Source: an uncultured Alphaproteobacteria bacterium (GTDB lineage: Bacteria; Pseudomonadota; Alphaproteobacteria; Rickettsiales; UBA1997). From it: 9,341 nucleotides of DNA. This document shows, one piece after another, positions 1-6,508 of the stretch (the first letter of the stretch is position 1; every line of letters starts with the position of its first letter). The stretch covers positions 1 through 9,341 of the forward strand of contig CAINKA010000165.1 of assembly GCA_903849835.1 (NCBI GenBank), in the 5' to 3' direction. The position numbers were made by a program, and so were the translations under genes. The notes beneath the pieces were generated by a model. That model saw nothing but the letters and a program-made list of their open reading frames with translations. It did no database searches and was not told where the DNA came from.

Positions 1-12
1 CTGTGCCACGAA

Positions 13-37
13 TCATGCTTCGACAAGCTCAGCATGA
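13..37 (-). repeat. Small palindromic repeat unit (REP-like), copy 1
   Basis: A 7-bp stem (13-19 TCATGCT with 31-37 AGCATGA) encloses an 11-base loop that reads GAGCTTGTCGA on the minus strand. The same loop, with one base changed, is found at 9302-9312 and 5742-5752. It lies just downstream of argH, within 60 bases of its stop codon, and no T-tract follows, so it does not look like an intrinsic terminator. The 17 bases at 9-25 are identical to 5731-5747. Dispersed GC-rich hairpins with a GAGCCTGTCGAA core are common in environmental bacterial genomes; the membership is my inference from recall. Confidence 0.7.
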
Positions 38-90
38 CAATGAGGACTATCGAGCCGAATTGACGAAATTTTTACAAAAATCACAAAAAA

Positions 91-1626
91 CTAAACCACC
101 GCGTCAATCGCTTGCTTCACGCTTTTCTTTTTGTTGACGATCAAATCAACAATTTTTGCAGTTTTAACTTTCGCCACACTGATGCGCGATTTCGCAGCAT
201 TCACAATTTTTTTATTCGCAGCATTTTCTTTTTTCATTTTTGCGATCATGCGCGCGACTTCTTTCGGCGCTACTCCGCCAATCGAAGTGTAATTTTTAAT
301 CACATGTTTCGGAGTTAAAAATTGTTCGTAATCCGCATCGGAAATTTTGATGTCTTTTTCGGCGAGCAATTCCTTCGTGCGTTTTTTATCGGTGAAATTT
401 TTTCCTTCTTCAACCAAAGCGCGCACCACAAATCCAACGATGCGATGGCAGAGACGGAAAGGAATATCATGCTTTTTAACCAAGTAATTGGCGAGCTCAG
501 TGGCGGTCGCAAAATTTTGCGTCGCTAAAAATTCCAAGCGCTCTTTTTTGATTTTCAGAGTTTTCATCACGCCTTTGATCACTTCGATCGTGTCGTTGGT
601 GAGCTGAATTCCTTCGACCAACGTCACTTTATCTTCGTGGTAATCGCGGTTGTAGCCTGAATGCAGGCCTTTCATCAAAGTCAGCATGTGCATCAACATG
701 CCGTAAATTTTTCCGGTGCGACCGCGCACAAGTTCAAGCACACCAGGATTTTTCTTTTGAGGCATCATCGAACTGCCCATGGCGAAGCCGTCATCGAGAA
801 CCATGGCGTCGAATTCGTGGCTGATGTTGTAAATGATTTCGTTGGCGATGCGTGACATTGTCGCGAATAAAATCGACATCGCGCTCAAAATTTCGATGGT
901 GGAATCCTTGTTGCCGATTGCATCTAGCGCGTGTTCCTGAATGCCGCTAAATCCGAGCAAATCTGTTGTGAGTTGGCGATCGATCGGAAAAGAAGTTCCG
1001 CTAATCGCGCCGGCGCCGAGTGGGTTGAGATCGGTAGAATCGTAAGCCGCGATCAGGCGTTTGGTGTCGCGCAAAAATACTGCGACGTGATGAGTGAGCC
1101 AGTAAGCGTAAGTGATCGGCTGAGCGTGCTGGATGTGGGTGTAACCGGGCATCAGAGTTTCGGGGTGCTCCTCGGATTGAGTGAGCAAAATGTCGATCAT
1201 GTCGATGGTATTTTCGATCACTTCGATGAAGCGGTCGCGAGTGTAGAGCTTAGTGTCGAGCGGAACTTGGTCATTTCTCGAGCGGCAAGTATGCATGCGT
1301 CCAGCATTTTCGATGCCAACTTTTTCGATGGCGTAGCGCTCGATATTCATCTGCGCATCCTCTTCCTGTAGGGCTAGATCCCACGTGCCGGCAGAATATT
1401 CGTCTTTGATTTCTTGCAGAGCTTCGAGAATTTTTTTGCAGTGGCTGTCTTTGATGATGCCTTGTTTGGCGAGCATGATCACATGCGCTTCGCTGCCCCA
1501 GATGCTTTGGAGAACCATCGGACGATCAATCGTCACTGACTCGGTGTAGCGCTTAGAAATTGGATCGGTGGTTTTTTTGAAACGGCTTGCCCAAAGTTGA
1601 TTATTATCGATTTCAGGTTTTTTCAT
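91..1626 (-). CDS. argH: Argininosuccinate lyase
   Basis: Cleaves argininosuccinate to arginine and fumarate, the last step of arginine biosynthesis, as a cytosolic homotetramer of the fumarase/aspartase superfamily. Numbering from the chosen ATG (511 residues): the substrate loop HTCRSRNDQ is at 112-120, the PGYTHIQHAQP segment with the catalytic-region histidine at 160-170, the flexible catalytic signature GSSMMPQKKNP at 284-294, and YNRDYHEDK at 325-333. The frame stays open upstream to a TTG at 1749, but that extension is hydrophobic, has no family counterpart and lacks an ATG. The ATG at 1626 places LWASRF where the family has its N-terminal W-G-R-F-like motif. No Shine-Dalgarno is visible. 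Two oddities: Cys where many bacterial enzymes have Gly in HTGRSRND, and a Lys/Ala-rich tail of about 45 residues beyond the usual end near residue 465. No other arginine gene is adjacent. Confidence 0.95.
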   Translation of the reverse strand: MKKPEIDNNQLWASRFKKTTDPISKRYTESVTIDRPMVLQSIWGSEAHVIMLAKQGIIKDSHCKKILEALQEIKDEYSAGTWDLALQEEDAQMNIERYAIEKVGIENAGRMHTCRSRNDQVPLDTKLYTRDRFIEVIENTIDMIDILLTQSEEHPETLMPGYTHIQHAQPITYAYWLTHHVAVFLRDTKRLIAAYDSTDLNPLGAGAISGTSFPIDRQLTTDLLGFSGIQEHALDAIGNKDSTIEILSAMSILFATMSRIANEIIYNISHEFDAMVLDDGFAMGSSMMPQKKNPGVLELVRGRTGKIYGMLMHMLTLMKGLHSGYNRDYHEDKVTLVEGIQLTNDTIEVIKGVMKTLKIKKERLEFLATQNFATATELANYLVKKHDIPFRLCHRIVGFVVRALVEEGKNFTDKKRTKELLAEKDIKISDADYEQFLTPKHVIKNYTSIGGVAPKEVARMIAKMKKENAANKKIVNAAKSRISVAKVKTAKIVDLIVNKKKSVKQAIDAVV

Positions 1627-2079
1627 ATTTTTTTTGAGAGATTTTTTTAAGTGAGAGCCTATGTCCGAGCCTTGTTCAAACCCGACATGCTTTGCCACAA
1701 AATATTTGAGCGAGCGCGCGTAGATAGTGATGAGGAAAAAGAAAGGCAAGAAAGAATCTGATTTTTTTGCGGGCTTTATTTGTGGCGATTCGTAGACTTT
1801 GTCGATTAATTTTTCGTTGGGAAAATCCTCACAAAAAAATATTTTTGATCTACGCTAAATCTGATTCAAAAAAATCGATTCTGAAACAAATTCAGGATGA
1901 TGGAGTCGCGAGTTTATTGTGACTAGAGCCCGTATCTATTGTTTGTAAGGATTGCTAGGTTTCAAATATTTTTTTAACCGAACAGCAAAGTGTTTTATAA
2001 ACGCAATTGATTGCTCTACAAAGCTGGCGGCGTTAAATGACAAGATAATAAAAAAATTGCCGCGAATGAAAAATTAAAA

Positions 2080-2109
2080 TTGACTTTTAAAGTTGATTTT
2101 TGTTTTTAT
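2080..2109 (+). promoter_or_regulatory. Candidate sigma-70 promoter for the repeat-rich gene
   Basis: TTGACT at 2080-2085 matches five of six bases of the -35 consensus. TTTTAT at 2104-2109, 18 bases downstream, is a weak -10 match. The start of transcription would fall near 2116, giving a leader of about 70 bases. The surroundings are very AT-rich, so chance matches are likely; the strong -35 is the main support. Confidence 0.35.
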
Positions 2110-2174
2110 CTTTAGTCTTCAAGAATTGGTAGATTTGAAGCAAAACATTGCAACGACGTTTTAATTTTAATTTA

Positions 2175-2180
2175 AAGGAA
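2175..2180 (+). promoter_or_regulatory. Ribosome binding site (AAGGAA)
   Basis: A purine-rich Shine-Dalgarno lies five bases before the ATG at 2186. It fixes this start and is one of only two clear ribosome binding sites in the window; most other genes here have none. Confidence 0.7.
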
Positions 2181-2185
2181 AATCT

Positions 2186-3394
2186 ATGTCAGCATCAGGA
2201 ACAAAAACAGAAGCAGCTAAAACATTAGCTAGCGCAATGGAGAAGATAAAACAAGAAAGACTAGGTAAGGTGGCGGCGGCGAGGGCGGCGGCGGCGCCCA
2301 CCGCCAAAGCGGAGGTGAGTGCTATGAGGGTAGGGATGACGGAGGTGGTGAGTAGTAGAATGGAGCATAGCCTCGTCGGTACAAGAACTAAGGGAAAAGA
2401 GGTAGCTCCTCCTCCTCCTCCTCCTGCAAGGCGCGAAAGTAGTTCTGGACGATTTGCAGGAGCAGCTTCTGCGGAGGCAGCAGAAGTAATGGCGGCGGCG
2501 CCCACCACCAGAGCGGGGGCGAGTGCTGTGAGGGTAAGGGAGGCGGTGAGTAGTGGAATGGAGCAGAGCCGCGTCGATACAAGAGCTAAGGGAGAAGAGG
2601 CAGCTCCTCCTCCTCCTCCTCCTGCAAGGCGCGAAAGTAGTTCTGGACGATTTGCAGGAGCAGCTTCAGGAAATCGGACGGCGACATACAGAGGTTGGGC
2701 TTCTTTTGCAGAACGACCGGCGAGTAGCCTCGGCTCCCACCACGACGCGGAAGGGGGTGGAGGAGCGGCTGGGGAGGATGATGATGCATCAGTAGCATCA
2801 TCAGGCTCTCAGCTGGAGACGCCGGGGTCACTGCGAAAAGGCTTCGTCCCGAAAGCTGATGAAGTTCTTGACACAAGACGGGGCGGGCAGTTGTCTAGAG
2901 AATCAACCACCTTCTCAGGAGGGGCAGGAGCTCCTCCTCGTGTAGATTACCAGAGGGGACGTCGCGATAATACTGGACAACTTGCAAGAGCGAGTGAATG
3001 GGGGGGTGCAGATGAGAAAGAAGATGAAGGAGTAGTAGTATCAAAAGAAAGCTATCAGCAGCTAATGGCCACGTTAGCAGCGTTATCGGCAAAAGTTGAG
3101 CAACAAGCAAGAGATATTGTCTATATAAAGGGTTCACTAGCATCCTTAGCAGCGCCAGCGCCAGCGCCAGCGCCAGCGCCAGCGCTAGTGGCCAATCCTT
3201 TCGATCCTTCCAATCCTTTCGAATCTTTCCCTTCTTTCCCTGAGCCGGAGCTTGGTTTACTAGATTCTGGGGAGGGGAAGGCACCAGCAGCACCAGCAGC
3301 ACCAGTAGTAGTAGCACCAGCACCACGGCCAGCACCACGGGCAGCAATAGGGGAACCAGTAGTAGCCGCCGCCGTACCACAAGTCCACAGGTAG
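2186..3394 (+). CDS. Unrecognised Pro/Ala-rich repeat protein with coiled coil and NPF motifs
   Basis: I do not recognise a family; 402 residues. Order: a short charged, probably helical N-terminus (1-35). Two near-identical modules follow (35-95 and 103-161), each ending in six prolines, ARRESSSGRFAGAAS and matching DNA. Then comes a Gly/Ser/Asp-rich disordered stretch (162-245) and a decayed third module end (about 246-270). A coiled coil spans about 293-321, with hydrophobic a/d positions L293, L297, L300, V304, I311, I314, L318 and L321. An AP repeat follows (323-333), then two NPF motifs (337-339, 343-345), and a Pro/Ala tail. PPPPAR fits the class II SH3 ligand pattern PxxPxR; NPF is the eukaryotic EH-domain ligand. 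There is no signal peptide or membrane segment. The DNA is markedly GC-richer than all neighbours. A promoter, ribosome binding site and terminator frame it as a single-gene unit. It could be a secreted effector, a surface or scaffold protein, or a fast-evolving lineage-specific protein. Confidence 0.8.
   Translation: MSASGTKTEAAKTLASAMEKIKQERLGKVAAARAAAAPTAKAEVSAMRVGMTEVVSSRMEHSLVGTRTKGKEVAPPPPPPARRESSSGRFAGAASAEAAEVMAAAPTTRAGASAVRVREAVSSGMEQSRVDTRAKGEEAAPPPPPPARRESSSGRFAGAASGNRTATYRGWASFAERPASSLGSHHDAEGGGGAAGEDDDASVASSGSQLETPGSLRKGFVPKADEVLDTRRGGQLSRESTTFSGGAGAPPRVDYQRGRRDNTGQLARASEWGGADEKEDEGVVVSKESYQQLMATLAALSAKVEQQARDIVYIKGSLASLAAPAPAPAPAPALVANPFDPSNPFESFPSFPEPELGLLDSGEGKAPAAPAAPVVVAPAPRPAPRAAIGEPVVAAAVPQVHR
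2288..2470 (+). repeat. Internal coding repeat, module 1
   Basis: Encodes residues 35-95 of the repeat protein. It aligns in frame with 2492-2668, with one two-codon difference in the middle. The last part, from the six CCT codons (2408-2425) to the GCAGGAGCAGCTTC stretch, is essentially identical to module 2, while the first half has diverged. This points to a duplication followed by uneven divergence or local gene conversion. Confidence 0.85.
2492..2668 (+). repeat. Internal coding repeat, module 2
   Basis: Encodes residues 103-161. It is the second copy of the module, with six CCT codons at 2606-2623. Substitutions relative to module 1 are mostly single bases that keep the reading frame and the charge pattern (for example TKGKE becomes AKGEE), consistent with a translated, functional repeat. 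Confidence 0.85.
2927..2998 (+). repeat. Decayed third copy of the module end
   Basis: GCTCCTCCTC followed by ACTGGACAACTTGCAAGAGC resembles the module end GCTCCTCCTC...TCTGGACGATTTGCAGGAGC in the same frame, with 16 of the last 20 bases matching. At protein level APP..RRDNTGQLARAS aligns with APP..RRESSSGRFAGAAS. The proline run has been lost or never expanded in this copy. Confidence 0.6.
3151..3186 (+). repeat. Six-base tandem repeat (AGCGCC) encoding Ala-Pro
   Basis: Six consecutive units of AGCGCC, the last ending in T, encode an alternating Ala-Pro spacer directly after the coiled coil. The unit is two codons long, so gain or loss of units changes spacer length without a frameshift. 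Confidence 0.9.
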
Positions 3395-3432
3395 ATAGAT
3401 GATTGCCGTATTATGCTGCAACGTGAACACCA

Positions 3433-3464
3433 AAACAAGCGGCGTAAAAACCGCTTGTTTTTTT
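3433..3464 (+). terminator. Intrinsic terminator of the repeat-protein gene
   Basis: A perfect 10-bp stem (3433-3442 with 3451-3460) with an 8-base loop runs into seven consecutive T at 3458-3464. It begins 38 bases after the stop codon of the repeat protein and separates that gene from the helicase. The A-run on the 5' side is too short for efficient termination on the other strand. Confidence 0.9.
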
Positions 3465-3514
3465 ATGTACAAATTTTCCCACACCACTTCCCTCACCACA
3501 CAAAAATCCAAAGT

Positions 3515-3542
3515 TTGACATTGAAAAGATGATGGCCATAGT
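3515..3542 (+). promoter_or_regulatory. Candidate sigma-70 promoter for the helicase gene
   Basis: A perfect -35 TTGACA (3515-3520) is followed after 16 bases by CATAGT (3537-3542), four of six matches to the -10 consensus. It lies between the upstream terminator and the helicase, which is where a promoter is required. The leader would be about 60 bases and contains a small GCCGA/TCGGC hairpin near 3547-3567. Confidence 0.5.
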
Positions 3543-3607
3543 GCCCGCCGATATTGATCTCTTCGGCTCAATCCCTCCTCCAAAATTACCTCAAAAAAAA
3601 TAAAATC

Positions 3608-5272
3608 ATGACAACTTTAACGAAATTCAGAGACCTCGGTCTTTCTGAAATGATGCTCAACTCTTTGCGCAAAAAAGGCTTCGAAGAGCCGACGCCGATT
3701 CAGGCAAAAACAATTCCATTTCTTCTCGCTAACAAAAAAGATTTGATCGGCAAAGCACAGACCGGAACCGGTAAAACCGCGGCTTTCGGCATTCCGATTA
3801 TTGAAAATATTGTCCCAGATTCCAAAAAAATTCAGGCGATTATTTTAGCGCCAACCCGCGAATTAGCGATTCAAGTTGCGGAAGAATTAAGCTCCTTCGC
3901 CGAAGAACAAAAAACTCGCATCATCGCGGTTTACGGCGGGCAGCCGATTGAGCGCCAAATTTCGCGTTTGCAGCGCGGAGTTGACATCGTTGTTGGAACG
4001 CCGGGTCGGATTCTCGATCACCTTGAGCGCCGCACTTTAGACATCTCAAAAGTCTCCTACATCGTCCTCGACGAAGCTGATGAAATGCTTAACATGGGCT
4101 TCATCGACGATATCGAAACCATCCTCAAAGCCGCCCCGAAACAACGCCGCACGGTTTTATTTTCTGCGACGATGCCATCTCACATCGAACGCCTCGCCAA
4201 GCAGTACATGGGCGAATATGAAGTGATTTCGATTGCGCGCGAAGATATCGGCAAGGCCAACATTCAGCAAATTTATTTCGAAGTTCCGCAGTCGGACAAA
4301 TTCGAAGCGCTTTTCAGAATCATTGACGTTGAAGAAAGTTTTTACGGATTGGTTTTCTGTCGCACTAAACTCGATGCCGATGAAATTGCTCACAAATTAG
4401 CCAATCGTGGATGCAGAGCTGAAGCCATTCACGGCGATCTTTCGCAAGGTCAACGCGAAAAAGTTTTGCAAAAATTTAAGGCGAAAAAAATTACCGTGCT
4501 GGTTGCGACTGACGTTGCTGCGCGCGGAATCGACGTCGATAATTTGACGCATGTCATCAACTACGCTTTGCCGCAAGATCCCGAAAGTTACGTGCATCGC
4601 ATCGGTCGTACAGGCAGAGCTGGCAAGACTGGAATCGCCGTCACGCTGATCACGCCTTCGGAATATCGTAAGCTTGTTGCGATTCAAAAAATGTCAAATT
4701 CTACCATCACCAAACAAAAAGTTCCGAATGTTTCTGAGGTGATTGAAAGCAAGAAACAGCGCATCAAAAACGCGATGATTGAAATTATTGCTGCTGGAAA
4801 ATTTTCTGATCTCGAACCGATCGCTGAAGAAATTTTGAAAGAAACTTCTGATCCAAAAATCGCGATTTCCGCTTTGTTAAAATTGGCCTTCAAAGACGAA
4901 TTGAATGAAAAAAATTACAGCGAAATCAACGAATTGGCCTACGGAAAAAATAAGGATTATTACTACGATGATCGCGGAATGAGCAATCGTCCGATTGGTG
5001 ATCAAGGCCGCAGAAGCTACGTCGATCGCAAAGGCACAGCGCGCCTTTTCATCGCCAAAGGTCGCAATGACAACATGGATCCAAAAAGATTGGTGGAATT
5101 TATTCAGAGTGAAACCGGAGTCGATCAGCGTCACATTGATGACGTAAAAATGTTCGACGCTTTCTCATTTTTCGCCGTGCCGTTTGAAGATGCGGAAAAA
5201 GTTTTGCATGCGTTTCAGAAGCAGTCTGGTGGGAAGAGGTCGCTTGTGACTAGGGCGAAGGAAAAGAAGTAG
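3608..5272 (+). CDS. deaD: DEAD-box ATP-dependent RNA helicase with DbpA-type RNA-binding tail
   Basis: Unwinds RNA duplexes using ATP; relatives (DeaD/CsdA, DbpA) act in ribosome assembly, mRNA decay and cold adaptation. It has 554 residues with every core motif: Q motif ending PTPIQ (28-32), Walker A AQTGTGKT (50-57), PTRELA (82-87), TPGR (131-134), DEAD (155-158), SAT (186-188), LVFCRTK (248-254), ATDVAARGIDV (300-310) and HRIGRTGRAG (330-339). A linker with helical character (about 375-450) leads to a C-terminal DbpA-like RRM fold (about 478-550, GTARLFIAKGRND...). The ATG at 3608 starts directly before the Q motif; an upstream TTG at 3554 adds 18 residues of no family character. No Shine-Dalgarno is present. 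The architecture fits DeaD/CsdA better than DbpA because of the linker length, so the symbol is tentative. Confidence 0.95.
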   Translation: MTTLTKFRDLGLSEMMLNSLRKKGFEEPTPIQAKTIPFLLANKKDLIGKAQTGTGKTAAFGIPIIENIVPDSKKIQAIILAPTRELAIQVAEELSSFAEEQKTRIIAVYGGQPIERQISRLQRGVDIVVGTPGRILDHLERRTLDISKVSYIVLDEADEMLNMGFIDDIETILKAAPKQRRTVLFSATMPSHIERLAKQYMGEYEVISIAREDIGKANIQQIYFEVPQSDKFEALFRIIDVEESFYGLVFCRTKLDADEIAHKLANRGCRAEAIHGDLSQGQREKVLQKFKAKKITVLVATDVAARGIDVDNLTHVINYALPQDPESYVHRIGRTGRAGKTGIAVTLITPSEYRKLVAIQKMSNSTITKQKVPNVSEVIESKKQRIKNAMIEIIAAGKFSDLEPIAEEILKETSDPKIAISALLKLAFKDELNEKNYSEINELAYGKNKDYYYDDRGMSNRPIGDQGRRSYVDRKGTARLFIAKGRNDNMDPKRLVEFIQSETGVDQRHIDDVKMFDAFSFFAVPFEDAEKVLHAFQKQSGGKRSLVTRAKEKK

Positions 5273-5283
5273 AATTTCAAAAG

Positions 5284-5319
5284 TCGTCATCCTTGGCCTT
5301 TAGAGGCCAAGGATGACGA
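5284..5319. repeat. Perfect 16-bp palindrome
   Basis: A 16-bp perfect stem (5284-5299 with 5304-5319) encloses a TTAG loop and starts 12 bases after the helicase stop. The outer part reads GTCATCC...GGATGAC, which resembles the outer arms of the other small palindromes, but the inside is different. No T-tract follows, so it is more likely a REP-type element or an mRNA 3' stabilising hairpin than a terminator. Confidence 0.75.
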
Positions 5320-5331
5320 GGAGTGGTAACA

Positions 5332-5367
5332 AAAAAAGCCGATCTCAAAAATGAGATCGGCTTTTTT
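5332..5367. terminator. Bidirectional intrinsic terminator
   Basis: A 10-bp GC-rich stem (5338-5347 with 5352-5361) and an AAAA loop are flanked by A6 on the left and T6 on the right, so it can end transcripts from both strands. It serves the helicase on the plus strand and the tRNA-Lys on the minus strand. Confidence 0.9.
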
Positions 5368-5388
5368 GTTTTAAAACTGTTGGTCTAC

Positions 5389-5453
5389 CCATGCTTCGCT
5401 CTAACAATCTACGCCTAGCGTAGCCAAGTGTAGATTGTTAGAGCGAAGCTTGG
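5389..5453. repeat. Long palindrome abutting the tRNA-Lys 3' end
   Basis: A 20-bp perfect stem (5393-5412 with 5430-5449) has a 17-base loop. After one mismatch, three further pairs form between 5389-5391 and 5451-5453, and those bases are the encoded CCA of the tRNA. On the minus strand the hairpin therefore follows the mature tRNA 3' end directly and lies before the terminator. It could be a dispersed palindromic element that landed at the tRNA end, or a processing or stability structure in the tRNA precursor. Confidence 0.75.
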
Positions 5454-5526
5454 TGAGCACGGTTGGAATCGAACCAACGACCACCTAATTAAAAGTCAGG
5501 TGCTCTACCGACTGAGCTACGTGCTC
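5451..5526 (-). tRNA. tRNA-Lys (anticodon UUU), CCA encoded
   Basis: Read on the minus strand: a 7-bp acceptor stem (GAGCACG/CGTGCTC), D arm GCTC..GAGC, anticodon stem CCTGA/TTAGG with loop CTTTTAA giving anticodon TTT, T arm GTTGG-TTCGATT-CCAAC, discriminator A and a genome-encoded CCA. It is 76 bases including CCA, with no missing element. It is transcribed alone toward the helicase and ends at the bidirectional terminator. Confidence 0.96.
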
Positions 5527-5712
5527 TCATGAAATTTAAGAGAAGAATTCGGTTTGAAGAAAGTGGTGGCAGTGAAGCGAGCGGCGCATTAAAAGTGCGC
5601 ATCTTAAAAAATCAACAAATTTGTAGAATTCTTTGAAGGCGCGATTTAACTAACGCCGCGTGCAGTTTAAGCTCTCATAAATCGTTACCGTTTTATTAAT
5701 TAATTTTTTTCG

Positions 5713-5761
5713 ATGTCATGCTGAGCCTGTCGAATCATGCTTCGACAGGCTCAACATGATA
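5713..5761. repeat. Inverted pair of palindromic repeat units, copy 2
   Basis: A 19-base arm (5716-5734) pairs with 5741-5759 with a single mismatch around the loop TCATGC. The right part (5735-5759) by itself is a full unit of the same kind as 13-37 and 9295-9319, and the left part is most of a second unit in opposite orientation. The element ends 18 bases before the kdsB start, so its hairpin would sit in the kdsB leader or promoter. Confidence 0.8.
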
Positions 5762-5779
5762 TTTTACCATTTCCAAAAA

Positions 5780-6508
5780 ATGAAAAACAAAGTCCTGATA
5801 ATCATCCCAGTTCGGCTTGCTTCAACGCGCTTGCCGAATAAGCCTTTGGTGGATATTTGCGGTAAAAGCATGATCCGAAGAGTCTACGAACAGGCTGTGG
5901 CTGCAGACTTGGGAGATGTTTTGATTGCTTGCGACGGAGAAGAAATTGCGGCGGAAGCAAAAAAATTTGGCGGAAAATTTGTGATTACCGATCCGAATTT
6001 GCCGTCAGGAACTGATCGAATTTACGCCGCTCTTCAAGCCATAAAAAGTGACGCGGAAATAATTTTAAATCTGCAAGGAGACTTGCCAAATATCGATCCA
6101 AAAGTCATTCAAGCCGCAGCGCAAGCGGCTTTGCAGCATGATTGCGACATTGCGACAGTTGCTTCAAAAATTAAAAATATTTCCGAAATCACAAATCCGA
6201 ATGTTGTAAAAATCTCCATCGCCGAAACTGGTCGCGCTCTTTATTTTTCACGTTCCGCAATTCCTTACGCCAAAGAAAATTCCGCAGATTTTTTTCACCA
6301 CATCGGAATTTACGCCTACAAAAAATCAGCGTTAGAGAAATTTGTAAAACTTGCGCCATCAACATTGGAGCGGCGTGAAAGCCTCGAACAACTTCGCGCT
6401 CTAGAAAATGAAATGAAAATTTTTGTGAAAATTGTCGACACCCACCCGCTTTCCGTCGACACAAAAGAAGATCTGGAAGTGGTGACAAAATTGATAGCTC
6501 AAGCGTGA
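5780..6508 (+). CDS. kdsB: 3-deoxy-manno-octulosonate cytidylyltransferase (CMP-KDO synthetase)
   Basis: Couples KDO to CTP, giving CMP-KDO for the inner core of lipopolysaccharide; cytosolic. It has 242 residues, the usual length. Visible motifs: the nucleotide-binding IIPVRLASTRLPNKPL (8-23), SGTDRI (76-81), LNLQGDLPNIDP with the metal/CTP-binding Asp (96-107), HIGIYAY (174-180), ERRESLEQLRALE (197-209) and the C-terminal PLSVDTKEDL (223-232). The QGDLP form, rather than the enterobacterial QGDEP, recalls alphaproteobacterial enzymes. An earlier ATG at 5756 lies inside the palindromic repeat and would add eight residues, so I start at 5780, where the family begins. No Shine-Dalgarno is present. 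It is the first gene of a coupled cluster and implies an outer membrane with KDO-containing LPS. No other KDO or lipid A gene is in the window. Confidence 0.95.
   Translation: MKNKVLIIIPVRLASTRLPNKPLVDICGKSMIRRVYEQAVAADLGDVLIACDGEEIAAEAKKFGGKFVITDPNLPSGTDRIYAALQAIKSDAEIILNLQGDLPNIDPKVIQAAAQAALQHDCDIATVASKIKNISEITNPNVVKISIAETGRALYFSRSAIPYAKENSADFFHHIGIYAYKKSALEKFVKLAPSTLERRESLEQLRALENEMKIFVKIVDTHPLSVDTKEDLEVVTKLIAQA

Larger units (their letters stand above)
1627..2185. other. Intergenic spacer between divergent genes
   Basis: About 560 bases separate the argH start from the repeat-rich gene on the opposite strand. The region is AT-rich with long A/T runs (around 1756, 1835, 1968 and 2050). 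The only sequence signals I can support are a candidate promoter at 2080-2109 and a ribosome binding site at 2175-2180. On the minus strand the argH frame stays open as far as a TAG near 1855, without an ATG; I treat this as chance. The argH promoter must lie here, but I cannot place it. No tRNA, hairpin terminator or coding-like open frame is evident between 1750 and 2080. Confidence 0.6.

Noticed and set aside
931..1371. Open frame of 146 codons on the plus strand inside argH
   Set aside because: It is antisense to a fully conserved ArgH coding region, has no ribosome binding site and shows no recognisable motif.
2288..2668. Direct repeats considered as a CRISPR array or integration duplication
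   Set aside because: There are only two long copies, translated in the same frame within one gene, with no regular spacers and no cas genes nearby.
2167..3583. Several minus-strand open frames rich in Leu, Trp or Ala across the repeat-protein gene
   Set aside because: They are mirror products of the GC-rich repeats (poly-Leu, poly-Cys/Trp). The plus-strand frame has the promoter candidate, Shine-Dalgarno, in-frame repeats and terminator.
3554..3607. TTG-initiated 18-residue extension of the helicase
   Set aside because: It has no family similarity and no ribosome binding site; the ATG at 3608 fits the start of the Q-motif region.
5284..5319. Strong hairpin after the helicase as its terminator
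   Set aside because: No T-run follows it; the hairpin at 5332-5367 with flanking A6 and T6 is the terminator.
5529..5636. Small plus-strand open frame of about 35 codons just beyond the tRNA
   Set aside because: It has an ATG and many basic residues but no ribosome binding site, no recognisable family and no sign of selection; it overlaps the region expected to hold the tRNA-Lys promoter.
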